Shown: piece after piece, positions 1-10,135 of the stretch
Position numbering within the stretch: position 1 is the first letter of the stretch
Layout of the letters: each line of letters starts with the position of its first letter
Assembly: GCA_030180075.1 (NCBI GenBank)
Contig: JASNJN010000044.1
Location: 1-39,592 of the forward strand
Direction of reading: 5' to 3'
Source: Mikrocytos mackini
Lineage: Eukaryota; Endomyxa; Ascetosporea; Mikrocytida; Mikrocytiidae
DNA: 39,592 bases
Program-made: the position numbers and the translations under genes
Notes under the pieces: model-generated
The model's input: the letters and a program-made list of their open reading frames with translations, nothing else
Told to the model about the DNA's origin: nothing
Database searches by the model: none

Positions 1-3
1 TTT

Positions 4-480
4 TTAACCCTTTGACTGCGTGGGCATACGAAGAATTTTTATTAAGTAATATAAATTGTAGAGGTTTATTACTTTAAAAGAGGTATTGTGTGTCACTTTA
101 GAAATAAGTTTTTAAATGGTGTTACCTGAGTTTTCATTTTTCAAAATTTAATTTCTCTTCATTTTGTCAACACTTTATTTACTTCTAACTTTGGATTTAT
201 ATTTAATATGAAATAAATAACGACCCATATGTTTGTTAAATTAAATAAATCTGTATTTAAGTAGTTTGATAAAATATATTATGTAAAATCAATTTTAAAA
301 CTAGTAGGTGAGTCCAATTTCCAAAATCTTCAAGCATATTGTGTATAATATTGTTATAAAGGCAGATGAATAATGATATGCTTTTAAGCTGTTAAACAAC
401 TGCGAAACATTAAAATATTTAAAATTATACATTAATGGGCGAGGTGTCATATACGCACCTCACCGCAGTCAAAGGGTTAA
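4..480. mobile_element. piggyBac-type MITE with TTAA target duplications
   Basis: A TTAA at 4-7 is followed by CCCTTTGACTGCG (8-20). The exact reverse complement, CGCAGTCAAAGGG, lies at 464-476 and is followed by TTAA at 477-480. CCC-starting inverted ends and a TTAA target are the hallmarks of piggyBac elements. The 469-bp body has no coding frame, so the copy is non-autonomous. The same 13 bp plus TTAA occurs at 34219-34235, the end of the second piggyBac copy in this window, which makes that family the likely source of transposase. A subterminal ATACG lies near both ends. Confidence 0.88.
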
Positions 481-740
481 AACATCATGAACACGTGCAA
501 ACACATCAAAGACACGTTATAAACATTAAATAAGGTTTTATAATCAAATAAAAAGTTGTGTCAAATAGACAACCCCATTTGTATCTTATTTTTTGCGGAT
601 GATTTCAAACTTTTAAATTTTTGTGATCTTGAAGTTTGGAGTTTAAACATCGCCTATGTAAGTTTATAAACATTACAAAACGTTTATGGCCAATGGCCCA
701 AGTATGAAGGATTTTATAGACAACTTGTTTCTACCAAAAC

Positions 741-746
741 AAATTT
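741..746 (+). promoter_or_regulatory. AAATTT start-proximal signal of the 749 gene
   Basis: AAATTT ends two bases before the ATG at 749. AAATTT-like signals next to the start codon are a described feature of microsporidian genes. The same hexamer precedes several other host ATGs in this window. Confidence 0.45.
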
Positions 747-1457
747 AGATGGTTCAAAAGATAAAGAAGAAAGGATATTTTGCTAAAAGAAGAAGATTAA
801 CTGTTATTGTTCTACTTATCATAGTAGCTCTATGCATTCTTATAACAGCTTTAATTGTCAAACTGGTTTATAACCAGGGGAAAAAGAATTCTAAGTCCAC
901 CCAGACATCCGAAACAAACAACGACAACAGAAAATATCAAAACTATGTGAATGACTTTGAGTCCAACCCAGAAAATAAAAGTCGCCTTCTTTTTGACAAT
1001 GATTCTAATATCATCGAGTCGCTGGGTGTAATTCTAAATAGAAAACTCACCTTAAACAGCTCTGTATTAGAATTGGATTCGCCTATAAACGGATATACAC
1101 GCTATCAGGCAAAAATTGAAATGTCGAAAGGGTCTTTAATTGAGTTTAATCTGGAAACACTTTTAGAACTCTGGAACTCTATCAAAGTATTAGACATCGG
1201 GGAGGCTAAAACTCTAACCGAGCCTGAAGAAGCAAGCCACACGATCATTATGGAAGAAAAGCTGATCCTTGATTTGCGCGACTACAGAATCCAAACTATA
1301 AAATTGTGGGCTCTGTACGAAAAGTATAAAACGGAATTTAGAAATGAAGATCGAAATATTTTGTTATCTGTGCACATTCTCACATTCATCAACGCAATTA
1401 AAAAAATGTTATTTTCTGTCATGGTTAATCGTTTTCTAGAGGAGGATTACTTCAAAG

Positions 1458-2121
1458 CAGAGTTGAGAATTTTGCCTAAATCCAGAACCCGACCCGACCC
1501 GCTTTCGGGTCGGGCGGGTCGGATAGGAAATTTGTAAAAAATTTTCTACCAAAAACTTAATTCCCCAAATTTAATGATATTCAAAAATAACAAATCAAAG
1601 CTCAAAATTATTTGTTTTAACTTGTTTTCATGTTAGAATCTAATATTAGAGTAAATTAACTATTTAATAAATAATATTAAGTAAATATCTAGCGTAAATT
1701 AGTAAAATTGTGCATATTTTTAAAAGTGTATCCATGTGAGAGTTTTTAGCGTTTTTTTGGCCTTCTTCCGCCTGAACCCGACCCGAACGGGTCGGGTTCG
1801 GGCGGAAGAAGGACCCAAAATCGCTAAAAATTCTCAACAAATCGTGAAACATGAAAATAATGAAAATATAATAATATAAACTTCAGATTTACATTCCAGC
1901 AATTAAGCAAACGTGGGAAAGATTCCCAATGGAGTATTTGAGGCCTTAGGTCTAAGAAATTTTGAACATCCACTCATATTTTGGTGTAAATTTTAACAGA
2001 ATTTTTGAAATTACATGATAAATTACTACCAAAAAATTTATATTTTCTACCCGAACCCGCCCGACCCGAATCGGGTCGGGTCGGGCTCGGGTAGGGAAAA
2101 CACTCAAAATTCTCATATCTG
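1458..2121. mobile_element. hAT-like foldback MITE inserted in a coding region
   Basis: Termini are CAGAGTTGAGAATTTTG on the left and, read inward from 2121, CAGATATGAGAATTTTG, flanked by the perfect 8-bp duplication CTTCAAAG. An 8-bp duplication and ends starting CAGA fit the hAT superfamily. The element has no coding frame. It holds three GC-rich hairpins built from CCCGACCCG/CGGGTCGGG in otherwise very AT-rich sequence. They are centred near 1503.5, 1786.5 and 2070, evenly spaced by about 283 bp and symmetric about the element's middle, so the whole element is one large imperfect palindrome. The duplication is still perfect, so insertion is fairly recent. Confidence 0.82.
1738..1835. repeat. 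central 98-bp GC-rich hairpin of the foldback element
   Basis: About 48-bp arms meet at an AA loop (1786-1787). The inner 23 bp pair with a single mismatch around the core ACCCGACCCG/CGGGTCGGGT. The outer parts read GAGAGTTTTTAGCG and, inverted, GAGAATTTTTAGCG, echoing the element's own termini (TTGAGAATTTT). The other two hairpins, at about 1486-1522 and 2047-2096, share the GC core. Confidence 0.8.
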
Positions 2122-2704
2122 CTTCAAAGAGTGGCAAAGTAAAACAAAAAACAAACTTGCTTTAATATTCTTAGACAAATTCCAAAATATTGTATTGGGT
2201 TTACCTTTATTTTTGATATTCCATTTTATTACTAAACAAAAAAGTAAAGAAATGAAAAATAATGGTAAACTAAGTTGTGGAAAATATAAAGCACTACTAG
2301 ACCAAATGATAAATGTTGATACTTTTACAAAGGAACAAATCGATGTTATAAAAGGAAAATTTTATAAACTATTTAATCTCTTAGAAACACAAGAAATACA
2401 GAGTGATGCTACAGAAGATGAACCAGAAAAAATAGATGCTGTTTATCAATTGTTGCAACTTTTGGATGACGATTTGAAAAAATTTCTAGTCGTTTACAAA
2501 AAATAGAATAATTAAGATTTTATTGTCAATAAATTGTTTTATGTTTTCGGTTTCGTAATTTCGTACCGTCCAAATATGAGCTTGTTGAAATGAAAGTCAA
2601 GATATTTTGACATTTAATATTTTGCAGGAATAAAATTATTTGGACTTTCCAATACAAAGAACCCGTTTTAATAATTTTGTTTTCAAATTCAATCATTCAA
2701 AAAT

Positions 2705-2710
2705 AAATTT
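2705..2710 (+). promoter_or_regulatory. AAATTT signal upstream of the giant gene
   Basis: AAATTT at 2705-2710 lies in an AT-only stretch 18 bases before the ATG at 2729. It is weaker evidence than the longer motif copies elsewhere, because the whole leader is A/T rich. Confidence 0.3.
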
Positions 2711-2728
2711 AATTTAAATTAAAAATAC

Positions 2729-5700
2729 ATGTCCGATTTAACGTTACCAACTCGCCAACAAAAGAAACTTAAGCTGTCCATTTGGATTCTGTTCTTTATT
2801 TTCATTACATTCGTGAGTTTGACATTAATCATATATGCAGTCAAATATCACAAGAACTACAAAGTTAGTGCATTGTTCAATAACTCGCAGAAGACCAGAC
2901 GCAATGGGACATATACTTTATCTCCCAATCTGATATCATCCAACAAAACATTTGATAGTTCATTAGAGAGGTCCCATGAAAGTAGTTCAGCTATATCTCT
3001 GGATGATATTACCAATAGAGGTGGGGTGAAGATAAAAAACCCAAAAGAAGTTAAACTCGAAAATGGAAAGTTAATTTTTGAAAAGGGGAAAACTCAGATT
3101 TCGGGGACAGAAGCAAATATTAGTACTACACTAGGTTATAAAGATGGGAAATTGGATACATATGCCCAATTTACGAACAAAAAGCAAGATCTCATTTCAA
3201 ATACAATTTCCAACACCACCCCAAACCAGAAAATACAAAGCTTCGAGAAAACACATGGTTTGAATGACCCAGCTTTGAAGTTTTCGACTTCAAAAGGTTT
3301 ACATATATCCACTTCTATCGACCCTTTTCAGAATTCCCCCATTCTGTCCATATTCAGCTTAGATAACGGTTTGGACAAAAACAAAGACACCATTCCTTCC
3401 ACAATTTGCAAAACAAAGGAAAACATTCAAAGATACAAAGATTTTAAAGCCAGAATAAAAGGTAAGATTACATATAAAGACAAACAAATGTTTAGAATAA
3501 AGAATTTACCTGATATCTGTCTTAGAACAACTACATTTTCACATAATAGAATACTGATACAAATAATGGAAAATAAATATGAATATAAGTTCACCACAAA
3601 AGCATTACTCAAAGATACTATGTTTCAAACAGTCAATACCAATGGTAGTAATAATAATACTGTATCACTGAGTTTAACATCTTCATTGATACCTTCCAAC
3701 AATTCTACATTACAACTAACAGGTTCTTTCGATAACATACAGTTCAACAAAGAATACTCGTTCTTGAACACAATATTTAATATCAAACGCTGTAATTTAA
3801 AGCTCACTATCTCCCCTTCAAACTCTAAAAAGGTGAGAGGAGAGGTAACATGTGAGTTCAATCTCAACATAAAAAGTAAACACAAATTAAATCTATCAAA
3901 GAACTACATAACATTCAATTTAAATAGCAGTAATAAAATTATTAAATCAAAGAGTAATTTAGCTGTAGAAAACAAACTTATTCTTAAAAACACAGAATTT
4001 CAATTCAATAAGAACAAAAACAAATTATTATTCAATTCCACTTTATTCCTTGGGTTTGGGAAGTCAACACACACTCCCTTTAATTGTACTGCAATAGGTA
4101 TAATAGATTCACTAACCAGTTATAGACTAAATGGATTTTGTAACTTTACAAAGTACAGTTCGAATGTGCATTTTGAAGACTTCAACATATCGTTTATTAA
4201 CAACGAAGATACAAAGATTATAATAAAAGGCACAATATTCATACTATATGAAAATTTCTCTTTTAAAGAATCTGAAAATGGTTTGGAAGGTATAGGTATA
4301 CACATAACAACAACAAAGAGCCTACTTGATAAAATATACGAAAAGATAGACTATCAAGTACTAAAGAACATTTTGTTGTTTATTACCAAAGATAACAAAA
4401 TAAACAATATAAAAGCAGTATACAGTTTTGACGAAGACATTCCATCATTGAATATAAACATACTCGACTATTTAAAGAATGTTAATGACAGTAAGCAAAA
4501 GAATGAAAAGATTTTAAACGAAAGTTTTATAAAGACTGCTGTGTTTAAGTACGCAAACAATAATGATTCAAATTACGTTTGGGTTGAAGTAGAACTTCAG
4601 AACTACAGTATACAAAACATACCTTCCTTATTTACAAACAATTACAGTTTGATCTCAATTCCTTTTGATGATAAAATAAAACAGCAGAAATCATTTACAC
4701 AAAACTACAAAGAAGTAAAGTTATCAATAGGAAAGTTTTATATAGAAGAATTAAACAGGCAAATAGATTCATTTGTTGTTAAATTGGAAACAGAACTAAA
4801 ACACATTACAAAACAGAACTTAATATTCAAAGCCTTAAAGAAATTAGAAGTATCGGTTTACATCTTTAACGATGATGTAATAATCAAAAGCAAATTCGGT
4901 GGATATGATATTGCTTTGAAATTGGGCGAATTTATTGAATTGAAAGAAATTGAATTTGGTGTGGTTTATAAAAACGAAGATTTGATCATTAAAATGGCTT
5001 CATTAAACTTCGTAAAAGACTTCCCAAACGTTGATTCTTCTAGAATACAAAATTTAATTGTGTCTGGTGTATTCAAAGAAGACAAAATTATACTACAACC
5101 TTTGAAAGCATTTAAGTTTGGAATGAGTAAGATTGAAAACTTGGTTATAAACATAAGTAGAAACAAAGTAGATAGTAACATAAACTATTACATAACGGGG
5201 ATAGAGATCTTAAAAGTAAACAATATAACACAAACAAAACCATTTACTATCATCTACCCTCCCAATAAAAATAAAGACATAAATAATAAAATCAAGAATA
5301 AAGATGATTTGGATAAACTAAAAGAAAAATGTAAGAACAGCTATAAATTGGACCAAATTAAGAATTATGGGGTTGCCATAGCTAAACTACTGATCTTTGA
5401 CACTATAAACGACTGCTTCAGTATCACAGTTACCATAACTCTTTTTGGAAAGAACCTGCAGTTACACTTGGAAGAAATAAACGTTCAAACCAAAACAGAA
5501 AAGTTTGTTTTGTTTGAAGGTGATCTATATAGCAATATCCCAGTATTTAAGAATCCCCTTAAAGTTGTACTAAAAGTACCAACGAATTTAAAGGAACAGA
5601 TTACGATCTATATCAACACAGACTTAAACATATTTGGGCTTGATGTAAAAGCTACATTTACAAACTTGGACAGTGTAGTTAATCCCGTTTCACTTGAAAT

Positions 5701-8700
5701 AAAAGACATTAAACTTACTAACACTTTTGAAATAAAAAGTATTGAAATAAACAAAAACAATAAAGCAGAATGGGCAATAAGTATGGATTTATTTGTACAT
5801 GGGGATACTTCAATTAAAATGAAAGGTTCTTTTAATGATACTACAAAAAGTTGGAAAGTTAAAGGAAGAATAACAACCGAAACACAAAAGCAATTAAACA
5901 TTAAAAATGACAATGGTAATGAATTAGTACTTGTCTTGATTAGTAATCCTTTCCATATGTATTTAGAAACACATGTGAACATAAAAGGAATCCAAATTAA
6001 AGCCAAGTACATATACGATGAAAAGTCAGGTACTTTTGATTTGTCAGTACCGGTATTCAAAATTGGGGATTTTATAACACTTACCAATTTCGAATACAAC
6101 AAAGATAATATAAGTGGTGATTTAAGTATAGGGGACTGTTCTTTGTTTTCAACGGATGACAATAGAGGATTATTTTGTGTTAAAGATCTAAAAGTGGACA
6201 TAAAAGAAAGTGAGGAGTTTTATGAAATTAAGCAAACTTTGAAAACACTGAAATTATCAACTCCTTTTGGTTTCGACATTACTTTATCAGACATTAAGCT
6301 ACACATCAAAACCAACAAAAAGTTAAAACAAACTAAGGCGACATTCAGTGGGGAAGGGTATATAAACTTTGACGGTGATAGCCAGATTAAAATGTATACC
6401 AAAGTAGAGATGGAAAAGGAAATAAAAATACATATGAAAATAGAAAATGTTGAACTTTCTATCATAGAACTTTTGGAGAGCTTAGAAGTAAAGAACTTAA
6501 AGGCATTAAGAAACTACTTTGCAGAAAATGTTAGCAAATTAAACATAACTATAATAAAGACCCCAAATAACTTAACAGAACTGCTTATTGAAGACGGAAG
6601 TTTTTTGTTCTACCAAAATGATACAAATGGGCATTTAATAGCTAGTTTAAAATATACCAACAATCTATCACTTCAAAAATACACAGGGATAAAAGAAGAT
6701 GTTTATTTGAATAGTGCAATGGTTCTATACAATACATGTATTCACAACTGTTCAAATAACAAAGAAATAAATGAAGAAATAACCAAACTAAACTTAAAAG
6801 ACGAAGACCAATTAATTCTAAAAGGAAAAATAAACACCTCGAAATTAAACGAAGCTAACAAACTAACAAACGTCTCTTTATTGGAAGTTGAAGGTAAAGT
6901 GGATATATTGCATCCAAAGAATATTACTTTTGTAATGAACTTAAACAACTTAACAGTTAGCAATGAAATTTCTATTAGTACAAATATAAGTTTAATTATT
7001 AAAGACTCCGAATTGACCTTTAAGAATGACACCAAATTAACACTGTTTAAAGACGAGCCAGAAAATAAAACAGAAATCGATTTGAAACTAAAAGTTACTA
7101 AAAGTTTAATAATGTTCTACACAAACGAAACACAGAGTTTAATGTTTAAATCAAAAAATGTAAAACTTTTAAAGCTGGGGCATTTGTTTATCGATATCGT
7201 TTACAATAAATCCTTATCTAAGTTTGAAAAGGTCGTTTTAAAGGGGAACATTCCTACTAATAACAAAAAGCAAATAATAAAAGCTAGTCTGAATGTAACT
7301 AAAGAAAGGAACGGTGTTTTATTCGACGTTGAATTCAAAGACGTTAACGTGGAAGACTCTATGAATTGTATAGCAGGGTATAAGTTTGTCCCTCCTTTTC
7401 TGCACACAAACAATAAACTTATTGAAGACAGTGATTTAGAGAACAACCTTCGAAACAACCAAATGGAGCTTTCTATATTTATTCAGAATGATCCCGAATT
7501 ACTAATCAAAGTTTCCTTTAAATCCAAGATGAAAGACAAAGTTGGAAAAGATATAGTAACTTCATTTAGTTTAATAATTGAAGCAGATGTAGGGGTAAAG
7601 AAAGTATACATAGCTATGTTTATAAACGAGAACAACCCAGATTTAATACACTTCAATAAAATAACAAGGGTGAACCGAAGTTTAAAAAACACAAAGCTTT
7701 TCAACGGACTTTTAATATTCTCTTATTACACAGACATAGCTTCTTTAGAGAGAATAAATACTAAAACAAAGTTGTTTAAGAATACGTGCAACTACAACTT
7801 CGAAGATAGTTCAAAATTGCTTTCTTTACAAAATTCAGATGCATACTTATTTGTCTGTTTCAACACTTATACAGGAGACTACATAAAGCCAATCCAACAT
7901 AACGAAGAAGTTTCCTTTTTAGGGTATTTGGAAGAAGATCGAATAATACTAAGTGCAAAAATAGAGAATTCAAACATTACTAAAAATGACGTACAATTTG
8001 GGATTGAAAGAGGTTACTTCTTTTTGTTGGTACATTTCAACTCTGACGATCATACATTCAATATAAAGATAAACGGAACTTTTAATGTTAAGAAACAAAT
8101 AGGAAAAGTTAATATAAAAGGAGTTGTGCATTTAGATAACAGAAATATGCTCGCTGAACTTAAACTACAATCTAAATACAGAACTGTCAACAACATAGAA
8201 ATAAATTATGGACTTGTGAAATTCAATTTGAGAGAGAATAATAAGTTCCTACAAATATCTGGTTCAGTAGACGCTAATAAACTCACAGGAGAATTGAGGG
8301 AGGTAAAGAGACTGACCAATAAACATTCCTTCGATGTGTTGTTGTACTTTGAATTGGACAATATAACACCAACTAAAATGCTTATCTTTGTAAGAGATCA
8401 GAACTTCAATTTCAACAAATATAAAAGTAACAATAAGAAGAGTTATGTGGAGAATATATTAAATGTTATCAAATACAAAAGTGTATTCTTTGTTTACAAT
8501 TCGTTAGGCTTAAACAAAGAAGAAAATAGTTTAGATAGTTTGGATACAAATAACACACTAAAAGGTCTGAAAGTTACTTCAAAACTTTCCGAGTTCCCAA
8601 TTGGTACAACATTCTCTATACAACAGCTTTCTTTCTTAGGATTCAAAGGTTCTGCTACTTTTAGATCCACAAACAACTTCATACAGTTTTACTGTTCTAT

Positions 8701-9880
8701 CAACCCAATAGAAATAAAGTTAATAGACATACCAATAATAAAACTCTTTGGATTATTAAACAAAACCGATAACTTCGAATTCTATATTTACAAATCAAAA
8801 GAAACAGAGAAAGTGAAGATAACAGGCTCTGTAGAATTATTCGGGTTAATTACAGGTTCCGGTGTGTTAAAAAGAAATGATTTAAATGCTAAGAATGTTT
8901 GGAATTTCAAAGGACATCTGGACATACTTATAAACTTTGATCTAACAATGAAAATTATTGGAGATGATTTATTTAAACCAAGCAGTGTGAACATTAGAAT
9001 GTTTGCAAACCAAACCAGGTTTAAAAATGCATTCTCTGATTTACAAAGAAATATAAAGAATGCAAAGGTTAACTTAAAAGATCACTTGAACAAAGGAGAC
9101 TGGTTGTTGCAAATTAAAGAGCATTACTTTAGTAAGTTAAAGAGTCTCTATAAACAAAGAGCCGATAGGATATTGCAGCTTTATAGACAGACCAATATTT
9201 CGGATGGTAACCTCAAGGATTATGTTAAGTTGAAAATAGACATAGAACTCGACAATCAAAAGGTGACCATTTTAAATAAGCAGCTAAACATTTTACAACA
9301 GAAAGATAGGGACAATGTGAACATGCTGAATAATATACGGGCTAAGATTAACAATGTGAAAACAGAAATGAACAATCTGAGAAATAAGGTGCACAGTCGT
9401 TGGAATTGGTTTCAGAGAATGGGGCTTTCTATAGGAAACTTCTTTACTATGGGTCTAACTAGATTCTTTGATGGCACAATGTGGTCTCTAAATTTCCAAA
9501 TAGCTTCTGCATGGGTTGTTTATGTTCTTAGATTAGCAGAGTATTACACATTATCTGTATTTGGAGACCCCGTGTTATTCCTTTCAAAGCTTTTGATTAA
9601 AGCCCTGGCAGTTGGACAGTCTGTGTTGAATGTGCAGTCTATGGAAATCAAAGTGAATAATGAAAGTATAACAGAAACAAAACAAACAGCAGAGGTTGTG
9701 TTAAAAAGTGTCATTTTCGGTAAGGACATAGTGGTTAAAGAATCTACTGATGTTAGAGATATTCGGAATTATTGGAAGATAGTGGGGATCATCATGAAGT
9801 TGATAGTCAAAGCAGTATTGAATATGGGGAAGGATATCTTCAACTTCTTCAAGGATTTGATTAATGTGTTCAAACTTTAA
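2729..9880 (+). CDS. giant N-anchored, beta-strand-rich protein (2383 aa), function unknown
   Basis: An uninterrupted 2383-codon frame. A short basic N-terminus precedes one membrane helix (residues about 17-38), so the bulk should lie in the lumen or outside the cell; many N-x-S/T sites agree. Residues about 100-2100 are a long run of alternating short amphipathic strands, typically a G-x-F/I turn followed by alternating Lys/Thr and Ile/Leu. Blocks recur loosely without exact repeats. Residues about 2125-2221 look like a coiled coil, followed by a hydrophobic or amphipathic segment (2234-2294) and a hydrophobic C-terminal helix. An N-terminal anchor plus very long beta-rich body recalls bridge-like lipid-transfer (RBG) or AsmA/TamB-type proteins, and also vitellogenin-like sheets. 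No signature residue proves any of these. The gene is real: it is long, intact and uses AT-rich codons consistently. Confidence 0.85.
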   Translation: MSDLTLPTRQQKKLKLSIWILFFIFITFVSLTLIIYAVKYHKNYKVSALFNNSQKTRRNGTYTLSPNLISSNKTFDSSLERSHESSSAISLDDITNRGGVKIKNPKEVKLENGKLIFEKGKTQISGTEANISTTLGYKDGKLDTYAQFTNKKQDLISNTISNTTPNQKIQSFEKTHGLNDPALKFSTSKGLHISTSIDPFQNSPILSIFSLDNGLDKNKDTIPSTICKTKENIQRYKDFKARIKGKITYKDKQMFRIKNLPDICLRTTTFSHNRILIQIMENKYEYKFTTKALLKDTMFQTVNTNGSNNNTVSLSLTSSLIPSNNSTLQLTGSFDNIQFNKEYSFLNTIFNIKRCNLKLTISPSNSKKVRGEVTCEFNLNIKSKHKLNLSKNYITFNLNSSNKIIKSKSNLAVENKLILKNTEFQFNKNKNKLLFNSTLFLGFGKSTHTPFNCTAIGIIDSLTSYRLNGFCNFTKYSSNVHFEDFNISFINNEDTKIIIKGTIFILYENFSFKESENGLEGIGIHITTTKSLLDKIYEKIDYQVLKNILLFITKDNKINNIKAVYSFDEDIPSLNINILDYLKNVNDSKQKNEKILNESFIKTAVFKYANNNDSNYVWVEVELQNYSIQNIPSLFTNNYSLISIPFDDKIKQQKSFTQNYKEVKLSIGKFYIEELNRQIDSFVVKLETELKHITKQNLIFKALKKLEVSVYIFNDDVIIKSKFGGYDIALKLGEFIELKEIEFGVVYKNEDLIIKMASLNFVKDFPNVDSSRIQNLIVSGVFKEDKIILQPLKAFKFGMSKIENLVINISRNKVDSNINYYITGIEILKVNNITQTKPFTIIYPPNKNKDINNKIKNKDDLDKLKEKCKNSYKLDQIKNYGVAIAKLLIFDTINDCFSITVTITLFGKNLQLHLEEINVQTKTEKFVLFEGDLYSNIPVFKNPLKVVLKVPTNLKEQITIYINTDLNIFGLDVKATFTNLDSVVNPVSLEIKDIKLTNTFEIKSIEINKNNKAEWAISMDLFVHGDTSIKMKGSFNDTTKSWKVKGRITTETQKQLNIKNDNGNELVLVLISNPFHMYLETHVNIKGIQIKAKYIYDEKSGTFDLSVPVFKIGDFITLTNFEYNKDNISGDLSIGDCSLFSTDDNRGLFCVKDLKVDIKESEEFYEIKQTLKTLKLSTPFGFDITLSDIKLHIKTNKKLKQTKATFSGEGYINFDGDSQIKMYTKVEMEKEIKIHMKIENVELSIIELLESLEVKNLKALRNYFAENVSKLNITIIKTPNNLTELLIEDGSFLFYQNDTNGHLIASLKYTNNLSLQKYTGIKEDVYLNSAMVLYNTCIHNCSNNKEINEEITKLNLKDEDQLILKGKINTSKLNEANKLTNVSLLEVEGKVDILHPKNITFVMNLNNLTVSNEISISTNISLIIKDSELTFKNDTKLTLFKDEPENKTEIDLKLKVTKSLIMFYTNETQSLMFKSKNVKLLKLGHLFIDIVYNKSLSKFEKVVLKGNIPTNNKKQIIKASLNVTKERNGVLFDVEFKDVNVEDSMNCIAGYKFVPPFLHTNNKLIEDSDLENNLRNNQMELSIFIQNDPELLIKVSFKSKMKDKVGKDIVTSFSLIIEADVGVKKVYIAMFINENNPDLIHFNKITRVNRSLKNTKLFNGLLIFSYYTDIASLERINTKTKLFKNTCNYNFEDSSKLLSLQNSDAYLFVCFNTYTGDYIKPIQHNEEVSFLGYLEEDRIILSAKIENSNITKNDVQFGIERGYFFLLVHFNSDDHTFNIKINGTFNVKKQIGKVNIKGVVHLDNRNMLAELKLQSKYRTVNNIEINYGLVKFNLRENNKFLQISGSVDANKLTGELREVKRLTNKHSFDVLLYFELDNITPTKMLIFVRDQNFNFNKYKSNNKKSYVENILNVIKYKSVFFVYNSLGLNKEENSLDSLDTNNTLKGLKVTSKLSEFPIGTTFSIQQLSFLGFKGSATFRSTNNFIQFYCSINPIEIKLIDIPIIKLFGLLNKTDNFEFYIYKSKETEKVKITGSVELFGLITGSGVLKRNDLNAKNVWNFKGHLDILINFDLTMKIIGDDLFKPSSVNIRMFANQTRFKNAFSDLQRNIKNAKVNLKDHLNKGDWLLQIKEHYFSKLKSLYKQRADRILQLYRQTNISDGNLKDYVKLKIDIELDNQKVTILNKQLNILQQKDRDNVNMLNNIRAKINNVKTEMNNLRNKVHSRWNWFQRMGLSIGNFFTMGLTRFFDGTMWSLNFQIASAWVVYVLRLAEYYTLSVFGDPVLFLSKLLIKALAVGQSVLNVQSMEIKVNNESITETKQTAEVVLKSVIFGKDIVVKESTDVRDIRNYWKIVGIIMKLIVKAVLNMGKDIFNFFKDLINVFKL

Positions 9881-10135
9881 GTAGATATGTTTATAAAGAA
9901 ATAGCTTAATTTGTAATTCCATAAATAAATCCCTAATTGTTTGTTAGGAAACATTTTGTTGTTTTATTAAATTTTTTTATTCTTTTGAAATATATCACTC
10001 AACCTACTCTTAATACAATATCAAAGTATTCCAATTATATTATGTACTCTGATGAATATGCCAAACCTCTATTGTTTAATAATAACATCATTCCATTGCA
10101 ATATTGTAGTTTTGATTTCTAACTTTTAATTTTGA

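Larger units (their letters stand above)
749..2506 (+). pseudogene. single-pass membrane protein gene split by a transposon
   Basis: The frame opens at ATG 749 with a basic cytosolic tail and one strong membrane helix (residues about 17-41), a type II anchor layout, followed by a charged, mostly helical region. It is broken after codon 236 by a foldback element at 1458-2121, which adds a short foreign tail and a stop at 1537. The target duplication CTTCAAAG lies at 1450-1457 and again at 2122-2129. Removing the element and one duplication copy joins residue K236 directly to a downstream frame (2129-2506) without a shift, giving a 361-residue protein that ends in an acidic helix and a Lys-rich tail. 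The empty site therefore encoded one continuous protein. I do not recognise the family. The 2383-aa gene downstream shares the N-terminal anchor layout but no clear sequence similarity. Confidence 0.8.

Noticed and set aside
1486-1522. Rho-independent terminator at the GC-rich hairpin
   Set aside because: The genome is eukaryotic, and the hairpin is one of three symmetric modules of a transposable element rather than a gene-end signal.
2015-2506. A separate small gene starting at 2015
   Set aside because: Its first 38 codons lie inside the foldback element and translate a hairpin. Only the part after 2129 is host sequence, and it joins the upstream frame in phase.
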